Shown in pieces: positions 16,271-23,802 of a DNA stretch of 30,079 bases. The notes beneath the pieces were generated by a model. That model was given only the letters and a program-made list of their open reading frames with translations. It had not been told where the DNA came from and searched no databases. Within the stretch, counting starts at the first letter, position 1. Every line of letters starts with the position of its first letter. Both the position numbers and the translations under genes were made by a program. The stretch spans positions 1-30,079 of the forward strand of contig CATYUF010000020.1 of the NCBI GenBank assembly GCA_958413095.1. Direction: 5' to 3'. The stretch comes from an uncultured Clostridium sp. (GTDB taxonomy: Bacteria; Bacillota; Clostridia; TANB77; CAG-508).

Positions 16271-16384
16271 TTAACCTTGTCTTTGTTTGTGTTTAGGGTT
16301 TTCACAAATAACTCTAATTACACCTTTTCTTTTTATTATTTTACATTTATCGCATATTTTCTTTACTGATGGTCTTACTTTCAT
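16271..16384 (-). CDS. rpmJ: Ribosomal protein bL36, zinc-binding form
   Basis: This is a 37-residue protein, the smallest of the large subunit, with the sequence start MKVRPSVKKICDKCK and end ENPKHKQRQG. The zinc ligands C11, C14, C27 and H32 are present, so this is the C+ form. The ATG at 16384 follows GGGAGGTG. It lies between infA and rpsM, its usual place. Confidence 0.97.
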   Translation of the reverse strand: MKVRPSVKKICDKCKIIKRKGVIRVICENPKHKQRQG

Positions 16385-16523
16385 TTTTGCACCTCCCTTA
16401 AATTTTACATGGATTTTTATTTCCAATGAATAGATATATTTTTGGGTTAATTTTTAACTTTTACTAATATTTTAGTTATATCACTTTATAGTTCAACCTA
16501 TTATTTCTTTTGTGTTTCTTATA

Positions 16524-16742
16524 TTATTTTGCTCTCCAAGTGATTCTGCCTCTATTTAAGTCATATGGTGAAAGTTCAACTTTTACCTTATCACCTGGTA
16601 AAATTTTTATATAATTCATTCTTAGTTTACCTGAAATATGAGCTAATATTTGATGTCCATTTTCAAGTTCTACTTTAAAGTTAGTATTTGGTAGTGCTTC
16701 TACAACTACACCTTCTACTTCAATAACATCTTCTTTTGCCAA
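16524..16742 (-). CDS. infA: Translation initiation factor IF-1
   Basis: IF-1 occupies the A-site region of 30S during initiation. The protein (AKEDVIEVEGVVVEALPNT... to LNRGRITWRAK) is 72 residues when started at TTG 16742, which is the usual length. That TTG lies about 8 bases after AAGGAGGG. A TTG farther upstream at 16766 overlaps the binding site and is rejected. A KOW-domain gene that often sits between map and infA in Firmicutes is absent. The 139-base gap to rpmJ is AT-rich, and no gene was seen in it. Confidence 0.96.
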   Translation of the reverse strand: MAKEDVIEVEGVVVEALPNTNFKVELENGHQILAHISGKLRMNYIKILPGDKVKVELSPYDLNRGRITWRAK

Positions 16743-16831
16743 AGTTTTTCCCTCCTTAAAGAGCAAATTTTTTATATTTTTTTACAAAATTATCCTATTA
16801 TGGATAATAACTACTTAAGTATACAACATAA

Positions 16832-17602
16832 TTAAAGAATTGTCAATATTTCTGGCTCTTTTTCTGTAATTAAAATTGTATTTTCATAGTGTGCTGACAA
16901 ACTTCCATCTTCTGTTATTATAGTCCATCCATCATCTAATTCTAATATATTTGGTTTTCCCTCTATTACCATTGGTTCTATTGCAAGTGTCATTCCCGGT
17001 TCTAGTCTTATTCCTCTACCAGCTTTTCCATAGTTAGGAATTCCTGGATCTTCATGCATTTCTCTTCCTATTCCATGTCCTTGAAATTCTCTTACTACTG
17101 AATATCCTTGTGAATGAACAAATTCTCCAATCGCATGGCATACATCACCAATTCTATTTCCTGGTTTAGCATATTTTATTCCTTCAAAAAAGGCTTGTTT
17201 TGTAACTTCTACTAATCTTTTTGCTTCCTTTGAAACATTTCCTACCATAAAAGTCCTTGCTGCATCTCCATTAAATCCATTTTTTAAAGCTACTGTATCA
17301 ACACTCACTATATCTCCATCTTTAATTACTTTATTTCTTGATGGTATTCCATGTATTACTTCATCATTTATTGATACACATATAGAAGCAGGATATTTAG
17401 GTACTCCTCTTATCCCAATATCATATCCTTTTTCTGCTGGAATAGCTCCTAATTTTCTCATTGTTTTTTCTGCAATTTCATCTAATTCTAATGTGGTCAT
17501 TCCTGGTTTTATTTTTTCTTCTAATTCCTTATAAGTTAAAGCTACTACCCTACAAGCTTCTCTCATTAGTTCAATTTCTTTCTTTGATTTTATTGTTACC
17601 AC
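16832..17602 (-). CDS. map: Methionine aminopeptidase, type I
   Basis: Map removes the initiator methionine from nascent proteins. This 256-residue protein has the five metal ligands expected for the pita-bread fold: D102, D113, H176, E209 and E240, plus H84 in the NDEVIHGIP block. The length and lack of an N-terminal extension fit type Ia. The start is GTG at 17602, preceded by AAGGA seven bases upstream. It sits between adk and infA in the usual Firmicute order. A small stem (ATTATCC/GGATAAT, 16789-16808) lies between it and infA. Confidence 0.97.
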   Translation of the reverse strand: MVTIKSKKEIELMREACRVVALTYKELEEKIKPGMTTLELDEIAEKTMRKLGAIPAEKGYDIGIRGVPKYPASICVSINDEVIHGIPSRNKVIKDGDIVSVDTVALKNGFNGDAARTFMVGNVSKEAKRLVEVTKQAFFEGIKYAKPGNRIGDVCHAIGEFVHSQGYSVVREFQGHGIGREMHEDPGIPNYGKAGRGIRLEPGMTLAIEPMVIEGKPNILELDDGWTIITEDGSLSAHYENTILITEKEPEILTIL

Positions 17603-17661
17603 TTTATAATCCTTCTTTCTAATCTATAATCCTTATCTCTTATAAATTAAATTACTTTACT

Positions 17662-18327
17662 TTATTTATTTTTTAATATATTTACTATATCTTCTGCTAC
17701 ATCTTTTCCTAATTTATTAACTGATTTACTTACTAATTCTGTTTGTAATTTTCCTGCTTTTGTATAATATTCTACTAGCGGACTTGTTTGGTCTATATAG
17801 TTTCTAAATCTTGATTTAACTGTTTCGACATTATCATCTGCTCTTTGAACTAATTCAGCTCCACATTTATCACATACATTTTCTTCCTTTGGTGGATTTA
17901 ATATTAAATTATATACTGTTTTACATTCTTGATTAGAACATACTCTTCTGTTTACTATTCTTTCTATTATTTCTTCTTCTGGTGTTTCTAAGTTTATAAC
18001 TATATCAACTCCTTTTCCTTCTTGTTTTAATATTTCATCTAGTGCTTCTGCTTGATTAACTGTTCTTGGGAATCCATCTAATATAATTCCTTTTTGTACA
18101 TCGTCTTGTTTTAATCTATCTTTTATTATATCAATTGTTACTTCATCTGGTACTAAATTTCCTTTTGATATATATTCATTTGCTAATTTTCCTAATTCAG
18201 TTTGCTCTTTTATATTTTTTCTAAATATATCTCCTGTTGATACTTGTGGAATATCTAATTTCTCTGATAATATCCCTGCAACTGTTCCTTTACCAGTTCC
18301 TGGTGCTCCTAACATAATTATCGTCAT
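17662..18327 (-). CDS. adk: Adenylate kinase, zinc-lid form
   Basis: Adk interconverts 2 ADP and ATP plus AMP. The 221-residue protein has the P-loop GAPGTGKGT (7-15), DGFPRT (84-89), and the lid with four cysteines (C130, C135, C152, C155) that bind zinc. The first pair is spaced C-x4-C rather than the usual C-x2-C. The start is ATG 18327, preceded by AAAGGAAGTG; a longer frame opening at 18375 adds a sequence unlike any Adk and is rejected. A gap of about 358 bases with repeats separates it from secY. Confidence 0.97.
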   Translation of the reverse strand: MTIIMLGAPGTGKGTVAGILSEKLDIPQVSTGDIFRKNIKEQTELGKLANEYISKGNLVPDEVTIDIIKDRLKQDDVQKGIILDGFPRTVNQAEALDEILKQEGKGVDIVINLETPEEEIIERIVNRRVCSNQECKTVYNLILNPPKEENVCDKCGAELVQRADDNVETVKSRFRNYIDQTSPLVEYYTKAGKLQTELVSKSVNKLGKDVAEDIVNILKNK

Positions 18328-18497
18328 ATATAACACTTCCTTTACTTTTGTTTTTAGACATAATAGCCTTTTCAATATATATTAATAATTTTGATTATAG
18401 TATACATTGAAAAAGTTATTATCGCAAGTTTCTTAGAAATCTTTTTATTTTTTTAGCTCATAAATTTAAAAACTAATTTTATTTATAAGTTTAATTT

Positions 18498-18528
18498 AAT
18501 GATTTTTGTCTCCGACCCTAAAGTCATC
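18498..18528. repeat. Palindromic repeat unit 1, loop TGTCTCCGACCCT
   Basis: AATGATTTT (18498-18506) can pair with AAAGTCATC (18520-18528), with one mismatch and one wobble, leaving a 13-nt loop TGTCTCCGACCCT. The loop core GTCTCCGACCC recurs in unit 2, 70 bases away. It is not coding. Between the units lies a perfect palindrome AATCAAATTTGATT (18559-18572). Confidence 0.65.
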
Positions 18529-18573
18529 AAAATTGCCAAAATCTTTTGCTAATTAAAAAATCAAATTTGATTC

Positions 18574-18618
18574 GATGATTTTCGTCTCCGACCCCAAAAT
18601 CACGACCCCAAAATCATC
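18574..18618. repeat. Palindromic repeat unit 2 with 14-bp tandem duplication
   Basis: GATGATTTT (18574-18582) pairs with AAAATCATC (18610-18618). The loop contains CGTCTCCGACCCC, the counterpart of unit 1. The 14-bp word CGACCCCAAAATCA occurs twice in direct tandem (18589-18602 and 18603-18616), so the right arm has been duplicated and either copy can pair with the left arm. This looks like a REP/BIME-type repeat. Confidence 0.7.
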
Positions 18619-18635
18619 ATCTATAAAATCTTTTA

Positions 18636-18670
18636 GGGGAAAGAGTTTTTTCTCTGTCCCCAATTTTTTT
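18636..18670 (+). repeat. GGGG/CCCC hairpin with T-tract, REP- or terminator-like
   Basis: GGGGAAAGAG (18636-18645) pairs with CTCTGTCCCC (18652-18661), with one mismatch and a six-base T loop, followed by AATTTTTTT. In this orientation it reads as a + strand terminator, yet no + strand gene ends here; on the - strand it follows secY but lacks a good T-run. Its GGGGACAG-type sequence resembles REP elements linked to IS200-like (Y1) transposases in Clostridia. Confidence 0.55.
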
Positions 18671-18685
18671 ACTATTTTACTTATT

Positions 18686-20008
18686 TTATTTTTCCAAAAA
18701 TCCTTTATAGTGTCTCATTGCTAAGAATGATTCTAATTGTTGAACTGTTTCTAGTGCAACTCCTACAACGATTAAGATTGATGTTCCTCCAAATGCAATA
18801 TTTAAATTTGTAAATCTTAATAACATTGGTAAAATTGCTATTACTGCTAAAAATAGTCCTCCAAAGAATGTTAATTTTGAAATTATTGATGATAAGTATT
18901 CTGTTGTTGGTTTTCCTGCTCTTATTCCAGGTATGAATCCACCATTTTTCTTAATATTATTTGATACTTCTGCTGGATTAAATGTTGCATAAGTATAGAA
19001 GAATGTGAATCCTAATATTAATAGTAAATATACTATTGCATTTCCTATTGTATATCCAATAGGTACATTTGTTGTAGATGTAGCTATTGAAAACTTATAT
19101 AGTCCTGCTAAAAATCCTGTTTGATTTGCTATGTCTTTTACAAATATTTGTATAATCATAGCTGGGAATGTCATAAATGATGAAGCAAAAATTACTGGCA
19201 TAACCCCTGCCATTGCAAGTTTTAATGGTATATGTGTATTTTGTGCTCCTACCATTTTTCTTCCAACAACTCTTTTTGAATATTGAACTGGTACTCTTCT
19301 TTCAGCTTGTTGCACAAATACAACTCCTGCTATTAAAAGTATTGCTCCTACTATCATTCCTAATGCTGTTAATAATCCAACTGTACTAAATCCTGTTTCT
19401 GGCATTATTAATCCCCATATACTTGTAATCGCACTTGGCAATTTAGAAACTATACCAACAAATATTAATAGTGAAATACCATTTCCTACTCCCTTGCTTG
19501 TGATTTGTTCTCCTAACCACATTAATATTGATGTTCCTGCAACAAGTCCTATTACTACTAATGCTCCTGTTAAGAAACTATTATCAACAAATATTCCTGT
19601 TGTTCTGTATGAGAAGTAGATTCCAATAGATTCAACTAATGCTAAAACTAATGTTAAAATTTTTGTATACTTATTTATTTTTTGTTTTCCTACTTCTCCA
19701 CCTTCTTTAGCTAATCTTTCTAAAGATGGAATTATAAATGTTAATAATTGAATAACTATTGAAGCTGTAATGTATGGACTAATTGACATTGCAAAAACAG
19801 AGAATCTTGAAAAGGCTCCTCCAGAAATTATATCAATTAATCCTGCAATTCCTTCTGTATTTCCCATCGCTTCATTTAAAGCTATACTATCTACACCAGG
19901 TACCGTTATATAGCAACCTAGTCTAAATACAACTATTAATAATAATGTATATAATAATCTTCTTCTTACATCAGGTGTCTTTAATGCGTTTTTTAATGTT
20001 TTAAACAA
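18686..20008 (-). CDS. secY: Preprotein translocase channel SecY
   Basis: SecY forms the membrane channel for protein export. The 440-residue protein shows the usual start FKTLKNALKTPDVRRRLLYTLLLIVVFRLGCYITVPGV, ten hydrophobic helices, and the cytoplasmic RVPVQYSKR and NPAEVSNNIKKNGGFIPGIRAGKPT loops. The start is TTG at 20008, directly after the rplO stop, with GAGGTG inside the end of rplO as the binding site. No ATG near the start would give a better fit. The two genes are therefore tightly coupled. Confidence 0.97.
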   Translation of the reverse strand: MFKTLKNALKTPDVRRRLLYTLLLIVVFRLGCYITVPGVDSIALNEAMGNTEGIAGLIDIISGGAFSRFSVFAMSISPYITASIVIQLLTFIIPSLERLAKEGGEVGKQKINKYTKILTLVLALVESIGIYFSYRTTGIFVDNSFLTGALVVIGLVAGTSILMWLGEQITSKGVGNGISLLIFVGIVSKLPSAITSIWGLIMPETGFSTVGLLTALGMIVGAILLIAGVVFVQQAERRVPVQYSKRVVGRKMVGAQNTHIPLKLAMAGVMPVIFASSFMTFPAMIIQIFVKDIANQTGFLAGLYKFSIATSTTNVPIGYTIGNAIVYLLLILGFTFFYTYATFNPAEVSNNIKKNGGFIPGIRAGKPTTEYLSSIISKLTFFGGLFLAVIAILPMLLRFTNLNIAFGGTSILIVVGVALETVQQLESFLAMRHYKGFLEK

Positions 20009-20443
20009 TTAAATCACCTCTGCCTTTCCACCTAAAGCTTCTATTTCTTCTTTTGCCTTAGCTGTAAATCTTGTAGCTTTAACATTTAATTTTTTCTCTA
20101 ATTTTCCTGTTGCTAAAATTACTATACCATCATTGATTTTTCCAATTATTCCTTCTTCTAATAGAGTTTCAGCTGTAACATCTGTTGCTTTTGATTTATT
20201 TAACATTTTTAATGTTACTTCTGTATATGTTTTAGCGTGAATATTTGTGAATCCTCTTTTTGGTAATCTTCTATATAATGGTGTTTGTCCACCTTCAAAT
20301 CCTCTTCTTACTCCACCACCAGATCTAGCTTTTTGACCTTTATGTCCTCTACCTGATGTTTTTCCATTACCTGAACTCATTCCACGACCTACTCTATTTC
20401 TTTTTACACTTTCTACGGCTGGTTTTAATTCGCTTAGTTTCAT
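20009..20443 (-). CDS. rplO: Ribosomal protein uL15
   Basis: uL15 is a late-assembly protein of the 50S subunit with a long basic N-terminal extension. The 144-residue protein starts MKLSELKPAVESVKRNRVGRGMSSGNGKTSGRGHKGQKARSG, then RRGFEGGQTPLYRRLPKRGF. AAGGAGGTG lies about 11 bases before the ATG. It directly follows rpsE with only 39 bases between; rpmD, normally here, is missing. Confidence 0.98.
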   Translation of the reverse strand: MKLSELKPAVESVKRNRVGRGMSSGNGKTSGRGHKGQKARSGGGVRRGFEGGQTPLYRRLPKRGFTNIHAKTYTEVTLKMLNKSKATDVTAETLLEEGIIGKINDGIVILATGKLEKKLNVKATRFTAKAKEEIEALGGKAEVI

Positions 20444-20482
20444 TCTCGGTTAGCACCTCCTTAATTTAATTGTCTAATTTTA

Positions 20483-20971
20483 TTATAAAATTTCTTCTAC
20501 TTTTTTACCTCTTTTTTTAGCTACTTGTTCTATTGTTTGCATAGATTGTAATCCTTTTATTGTAGCATAAACAACATTTCTTGGATTATTTGTTCCAATA
20601 ACTTTTGTTCTTATGTTTTTATAACCTGCAAGTTCTAATACTGGTCTAACACTTCCTCCTGCTATAACTCCAGTACCAACTTCAGCTGGTTTTAACATTA
20701 CTTTTGCACTACCAAATGTTCCAATATATTCATGAGGTACTGTTGTATTAACTATTGGTACTTCAACTAAATTCTTTTTAGCTTCTTGAATAGCTTTTTT
20801 TATAGCATCTGGAACTTCTGATGCTTTACCATTTCCAACACCTACATGTCCGTTTTCGTCACCAACAACAACTACTGCACTAAATCTAAAAGTTCTACCA
20901 CCTTTAACAACTTTAGCAACTCTGTTAATCGCAACTACTTTTTCTTTTAATTCGTTATTTCTTTCTTCCAT
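20483..20971 (-). CDS. rpsE: Ribosomal protein uS5
   Basis: uS5 helps maintain decoding accuracy on the 30S subunit. The 162-residue protein has the double-stranded RNA-like domain (EKVVAINRVAKVVKGGRTFRFSAVVVVGDENGHVGVGNGKA) and the C-terminal domain with VRPVLELAGYKNIRTKVIGTNNPRNVVYATIKGL. The AAAGGAGGG site is about 12 bases from the ATG, slightly long. The preceding gap (20972-21039) has a 6-bp AT-rich stem between 20995 and 21043. Confidence 0.98.
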   Translation of the reverse strand: MEERNNELKEKVVAINRVAKVVKGGRTFRFSAVVVVGDENGHVGVGNGKASEVPDAIKKAIQEAKKNLVEVPIVNTTVPHEYIGTFGSAKVMLKPAEVGTGVIAGGSVRPVLELAGYKNIRTKVIGTNNPRNVVYATIKGLQSMQTIEQVAKKRGKKVEEIL

Positions 20972-21039
20972 CGTTTAGTTTTTCCCTCCTTTAACTAATG
21001 TAAATAAACTTATATTAATTATATTTTTGCAAATCCTCA

Positions 21040-21399
21040 TTAGAATTTTAATCCGCCTTCTCTTGCAGCTTCAGCTAATTCTTTAACTACTCCATGATAA
21101 ATATATCCACCACGGTCAAAAACTACTGTTTCAATATTTTTTTCTGCTGCTCTTTTTGCAATTAAAGTTCCAACTTCTTTAGCTGCTTCTTTATTTGCAT
21201 GTTTTGTTTTTATTTCTTTATCTAATGTTGAGGCTTGTGCTAAAGTTTTTCCTGCAACATCATCGATTATTTGTGCATATAAGTTTGTATTACTTCTATA
21301 AACACATAATCTTGGTCTTTCTGCTGTTCCAGATATTTTTCTTCTTACACGGATATGTCTTCTTGTTCTTTCCATTTTTCTATCTGTTTTCTTTACCAT
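21040..21399 (-). CDS. rplR: Ribosomal protein uL18
   Basis: uL18 binds 5S rRNA in the central protuberance. The 119-residue protein starts MVKKTDRKMERTRRHIRVRRKISGTAERPRLCVYRSN and ends VFDRGGYIYHGVVKELAEAAREGGLKF. The start is set at ATG 21399, following GAAAGGAG. A longer frame opening at 21474 adds 25 residues that read through the arm of a long hairpin and lack homology to uL18, so it is rejected. The 167-base gap to rplF is unusually long. Confidence 0.97.
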   Translation of the reverse strand: MVKKTDRKMERTRRHIRVRRKISGTAERPRLCVYRSNTNLYAQIIDDVAGKTLAQASTLDKEIKTKHANKEAAKEVGTLIAKRAAEKNIETVVFDRGGYIYHGVVKELAEAAREGGLKF

Positions 21400-21444
21400 T
21401 TCTATTCTCCTTTCTATAAATTCGAATCTTCTTTTTTCGTTTTT

Positions 21445-21568
21445 AATTTTAATTAAATTCTGCATATTGTGCATTTTAATGAATTAATCAAGACGAAGGT
21501 GTACGTTGGTACATCGAGGTTTGATTAATGAAATTAAAATGTGCAAGATGTAGGAGTTAATTAAAATT
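21445..21568 (-). promoter_or_regulatory. Long imperfect hairpin between rplF and rplR
   Basis: The gap is dominated by an inverted repeat about 124 nt long. The outer 12 bp (AATTTTAATTAA at 21445-21456 with TTAATTAAAATT at 21557-21568) are perfect. An inner arm of about 24 nt pairs with roughly five or six mismatches. A perfect 9-bp stem (ATTAATCAA at 21483-21491 with TTGATTAAT at 21521-21529) and a tip TGTAC-GTTG-GTACA (21500-21513) follow. The outer arm overlaps the rplF stop codon by two bases. Such length is far above chance. It could be a MITE-like inserted element, an RNase III processing stem, or a leader controlling rplR. Confidence 0.75.
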
Positions 21569-22103
21569 ACTTACCAGTTTTACCTTCTTTACGTCTAATA
21601 ACCTCATCAGCATATTTAATCCCTTTACCTCTATATACTTCTGGTGGTCTTTTAGTTCTTATAACTGCTGCTGTTTGACCAACTAATTCTTTGTCTATAC
21701 CTTTTACTATAATTGTGTTTGCATTTGGTACATCAAAAGTAATTCCTTCTGGTGCTTCGAATATTACTGGATGTGAATATCCTAATGTTAAGTTTAAGTT
21801 GTTTCCTTGTTTTGCAACTCTATAACCAACACCATTTATTTGTAATTCTTTACTATATGATTCAGTAACACCAATTATCATGTTGTTTATTAAAGTTCTT
21901 GTTAAACCATGTAAACTTCTATTTTGAGGTTCATCATTTTTTCTCATAACTTTAATTGTATTATCAGCCATTTCTAAAGATATATTTTTATGTATTTCTT
22001 TTTCTAATGTTCCTTTAGGTCCTGTTACAGTAACTTTTTGTCCGTCTATTTTAACTGTAACTTCAGCTGGTACTGTAATTGGTTTATTTCCTATTCTTGA
22101 CAT
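21567..22103 (-). CDS. rplF: Ribosomal protein uL6
   Basis: uL6 lies near the sarcin-ricin loop of 23S rRNA. The 178-residue protein begins MSRIGNKPITVPAEVTVKIDGQKVTVTGPKGTLEKEIH and ends RTKRPPEVYRGKGIKYADEVIRRKEGKTGK, both family signatures. AAGGAGGG precedes the ATG. It follows rpsH by 27 bases. Confidence 0.98.
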   Translation of the reverse strand: MSRIGNKPITVPAEVTVKIDGQKVTVTGPKGTLEKEIHKNISLEMADNTIKVMRKNDEPQNRSLHGLTRTLINNMIIGVTESYSKELQINGVGYRVAKQGNNLNLTLGYSHPVIFEAPEGITFDVPNANTIIVKGIDKELVGQTAAVIRTKRPPEVYRGKGIKYADEVIRRKEGKTGK

Positions 22104-22130
22104 TTTAAAAATTCCCTCCTTCTTTTTTTA

Positions 22131-22529
22131 TTACCAGATATATGCTAATACTTCTCCACCAATTCCTAATTCTCTTGCTTCTTTATCTGTTTTTAATCCT
22201 TTAGATGTAGAAATTATAGCTATTCCTAATCCATTAAGAACTTTTGGTAATTCTTCTTTAGAAGCATATACTCTTAATCCTGGTTTACTAATTCTTTTTA
22301 ATCCGTCTATTACTCTTGTTCCTTTTTCGTCATATTTTAATGTTACTCTTATTATTCCTTGAGCATCATCTTTTATTTCTTCGAAAGATTTTATATATCC
22401 TTCTCTAAATAATATTTCAGCTATACCTAATTTCATTTTTGATGATGGTATATCAACTGTTTTATGTTTTGAACTATTTGCATTTCTTATTCTTGTTAAC
22501 ATATCTGCAATTGGATCTGTAATGTTCAT
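22131..22529 (-). CDS. rpsH: Ribosomal protein uS8
   Basis: uS8 binds helix 21 of 16S rRNA and, in E. coli, represses the spc operon. The 132-residue protein starts MNITDPIADMLTRIRNANSSKHKTVDIPSSKMK and ends STSKGLKTDKEARELGIGGEVLAYIW. AAGGAGGG precedes the ATG. The 92-base gap to rpsZ has only a weak stem (TTAGAT/ATCTAA, 22564-22590). Confidence 0.98.
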   Translation of the reverse strand: MNITDPIADMLTRIRNANSSKHKTVDIPSSKMKLGIAEILFREGYIKSFEEIKDDAQGIIRVTLKYDEKGTRVIDGLKRISKPGLRVYASKEELPKVLNGLGIAIISTSKGLKTDKEARELGIGGEVLAYIW

Positions 22530-22621
22530 TTATTACTTCCCTCCTTCTTCTTTTTTGTATGTCTTAGATAAATCTTATTATTTCATCTAATATATTTTTA
22601 TTTATACTAATTTAATTAATT

Positions 22622-22807
22622 TTACCAGCTTGCTTTTTTAACTCCTGGTATTTCTCCTTTATGTGCCAATTCTCTAAAACAAACTCTGCATATTCCATAT
22701 TTTCTTATATATGCATGTGGTCTTCCACATAATTTACATCTATTATATTCTCTAGTCTTATATTTTTGTGGTCTAGCTTGTTTTATTTTCATAGATTTCT
22801 TAGCCAT
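22622..22807 (-). CDS. rpsZ: Ribosomal protein uS14, zinc-binding type
   Basis: This 61-residue uS14 carries the zinc knuckle C24-x2-C27...C40-x2-C43 in place of the longer zinc-free form. The family end ELAHKGEIPGVKKASW is present. AAGGAG lies upstream of the ATG. The zinc form is typical of Gram-positive bacteria. Confidence 0.98.
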   Translation of the reverse strand: MAKKSMKIKQARPQKYKTREYNRCKLCGRPHAYIRKYGICRVCFRELAHKGEIPGVKKASW

Positions 22808-22849
22808 ATTTTTATTATCTCCTTCCTCAAAAATCTTTACCGTTTAAAG

Positions 22850-23389
22850 TTAAGCTTTGAAAGGCATTCCCATTAATTTTAATAACTCTTTAGCTTCTTC
22901 ATCTGATTCAGCTGTTGTTACAAATATAATATCCATACCTCTTAATTTATCAACTTTATCATATTCGATTTCAGGGAATATTAATTGTTCTTTTATACCC
23001 ATAGCATAGTTTCCTCTACCGTCAAAAGAATTTGCTGATACTCCTCTAAAATCTCTAACTCTTGGAAGTGCTACATTAAATAGTTTGTAAGCAAAATCAT
23101 ACATTTTATCAGCTCTTAATGTTACTTTACAACCTATATTAACACCTTCTCTTAATTTGAATGCTGCTATTGATTTTCTAGCTTTTGTTACTATTGGTTT
23201 TTGACCTGTAATTTGTGCTAAATCATTCATAGCATTTTCTAATGATTTAGGATTTTCTTTTACATCTCCTAAACCTATATTTATAACTATTTTATCAAGC
23301 TTTGGAACTTGCATAACAGATTTATATCCGAATTTTTTCATTAATGCTGGGATTACTTCTTTCTCATATTGTTCTCTTAATTTTTCCAT
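22850..23389 (-). CDS. rplE: Ribosomal protein uL5
   Basis: uL5 binds 5S rRNA and the P-site tRNA. The 179-residue protein has VPKLDKIVINIGLGDVKENPK, KPIVTKARKSIAAFKLREG and the C-terminal EYDKVDKLRGMDIIFVTTAESDEEAKELLKLMGMPF. AAGGAGGA precedes the ATG. It follows rplX by 19 bases. Confidence 0.98.
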   Translation of the reverse strand: MEKLREQYEKEVIPALMKKFGYKSVMQVPKLDKIVINIGLGDVKENPKSLENAMNDLAQITGQKPIVTKARKSIAAFKLREGVNIGCKVTLRADKMYDFAYKLFNVALPRVRDFRGVSANSFDGRGNYAMGIKEQLIFPEIEYDKVDKLRGMDIIFVTTAESDEEAKELLKLMGMPFKA

Positions 23390-23408
23390 TTATATTAATC
23401 CTCCTTCC

Positions 23409-23717
23409 TTATTTTAATTCTGCTCCGCATTTTTTACAAATACGAACTTTTTTATCTTTATCTTCTTTATATCCTATTTTTGTAGCTTTTCCACATTTTG
23501 AGCAAACTACATTTACTTTTGATGATGGAATAGCACATTCTACTGGTATAATTCCACTTTCATCTCCTTGTCTTCTAGCTTTAACATGTTTTTTTCTAAC
23601 ATTAACGCCTTTAACGATGATTTTATCAGCTTTTGGAATTACTTCTAATACTTCTCCAGTTTTACCCTTATCATTTCCAGATAATACTTGAACGTTATCA
23701 CCTTTTTTTATTCTCAT
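23409..23717 (-). CDS. rplX: Ribosomal protein uL24 with zinc ribbon
   Basis: uL24 is an early-assembly protein of the 50S subunit. The KOW motif is at the N-terminus (KKGDNVQVLSGNDKGKTGEVLEV). The C-terminus carries four cysteines (C72, C75, C94, C97) in the VCSKCG...ICKKCG arrangement, a small zinc ribbon found in many bacterial uL24. The length of 102 residues is normal. AAAGGAGGC precedes the ATG. Confidence 0.98.
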   Translation of the reverse strand: MRIKKGDNVQVLSGNDKGKTGEVLEVIPKADKIIVKGVNVRKKHVKARRQGDESGIIPVECAIPSSKVNVVCSKCGKATKIGYKEDKDKKVRICKKCGAELK

Positions 23718-23802
23718 TAGAGATTGCCTCCTTTTCTTAATTTTCCAAAAATCTTTTCACTATTTCCAATTCTTCAAAATAAAAATAATTTGAATTAGTA
23801 TA

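Noticed and set aside
16385..16523. Possible three-way junction in the infA-rpmJ gap (GATATA/TATATC with two 5-bp stems)
   Set aside because: All stems are 5-6 pairs of almost pure A/T, which are expected by chance at this composition.
17603..17661. Direct repeat TATAATCCTT in the adk-map gap
   Set aside because: Two 10-base copies containing binding-site-like bases in an AT-rich gap; too short to call a repeat element.
18328..18375. N-terminal extension of adk to 18375
   Set aside because: It adds 16 residues before the universal MTIIMLGAPGTGKGT start, and AAAGGAAGTG precedes ATG 18327.
21400..21474. N-terminal extension of rplR to 21474
   Set aside because: The added 25 residues come from one arm of the long hairpin and are unlike uL18; ATG 21399 has a good GAAAGGAG site.
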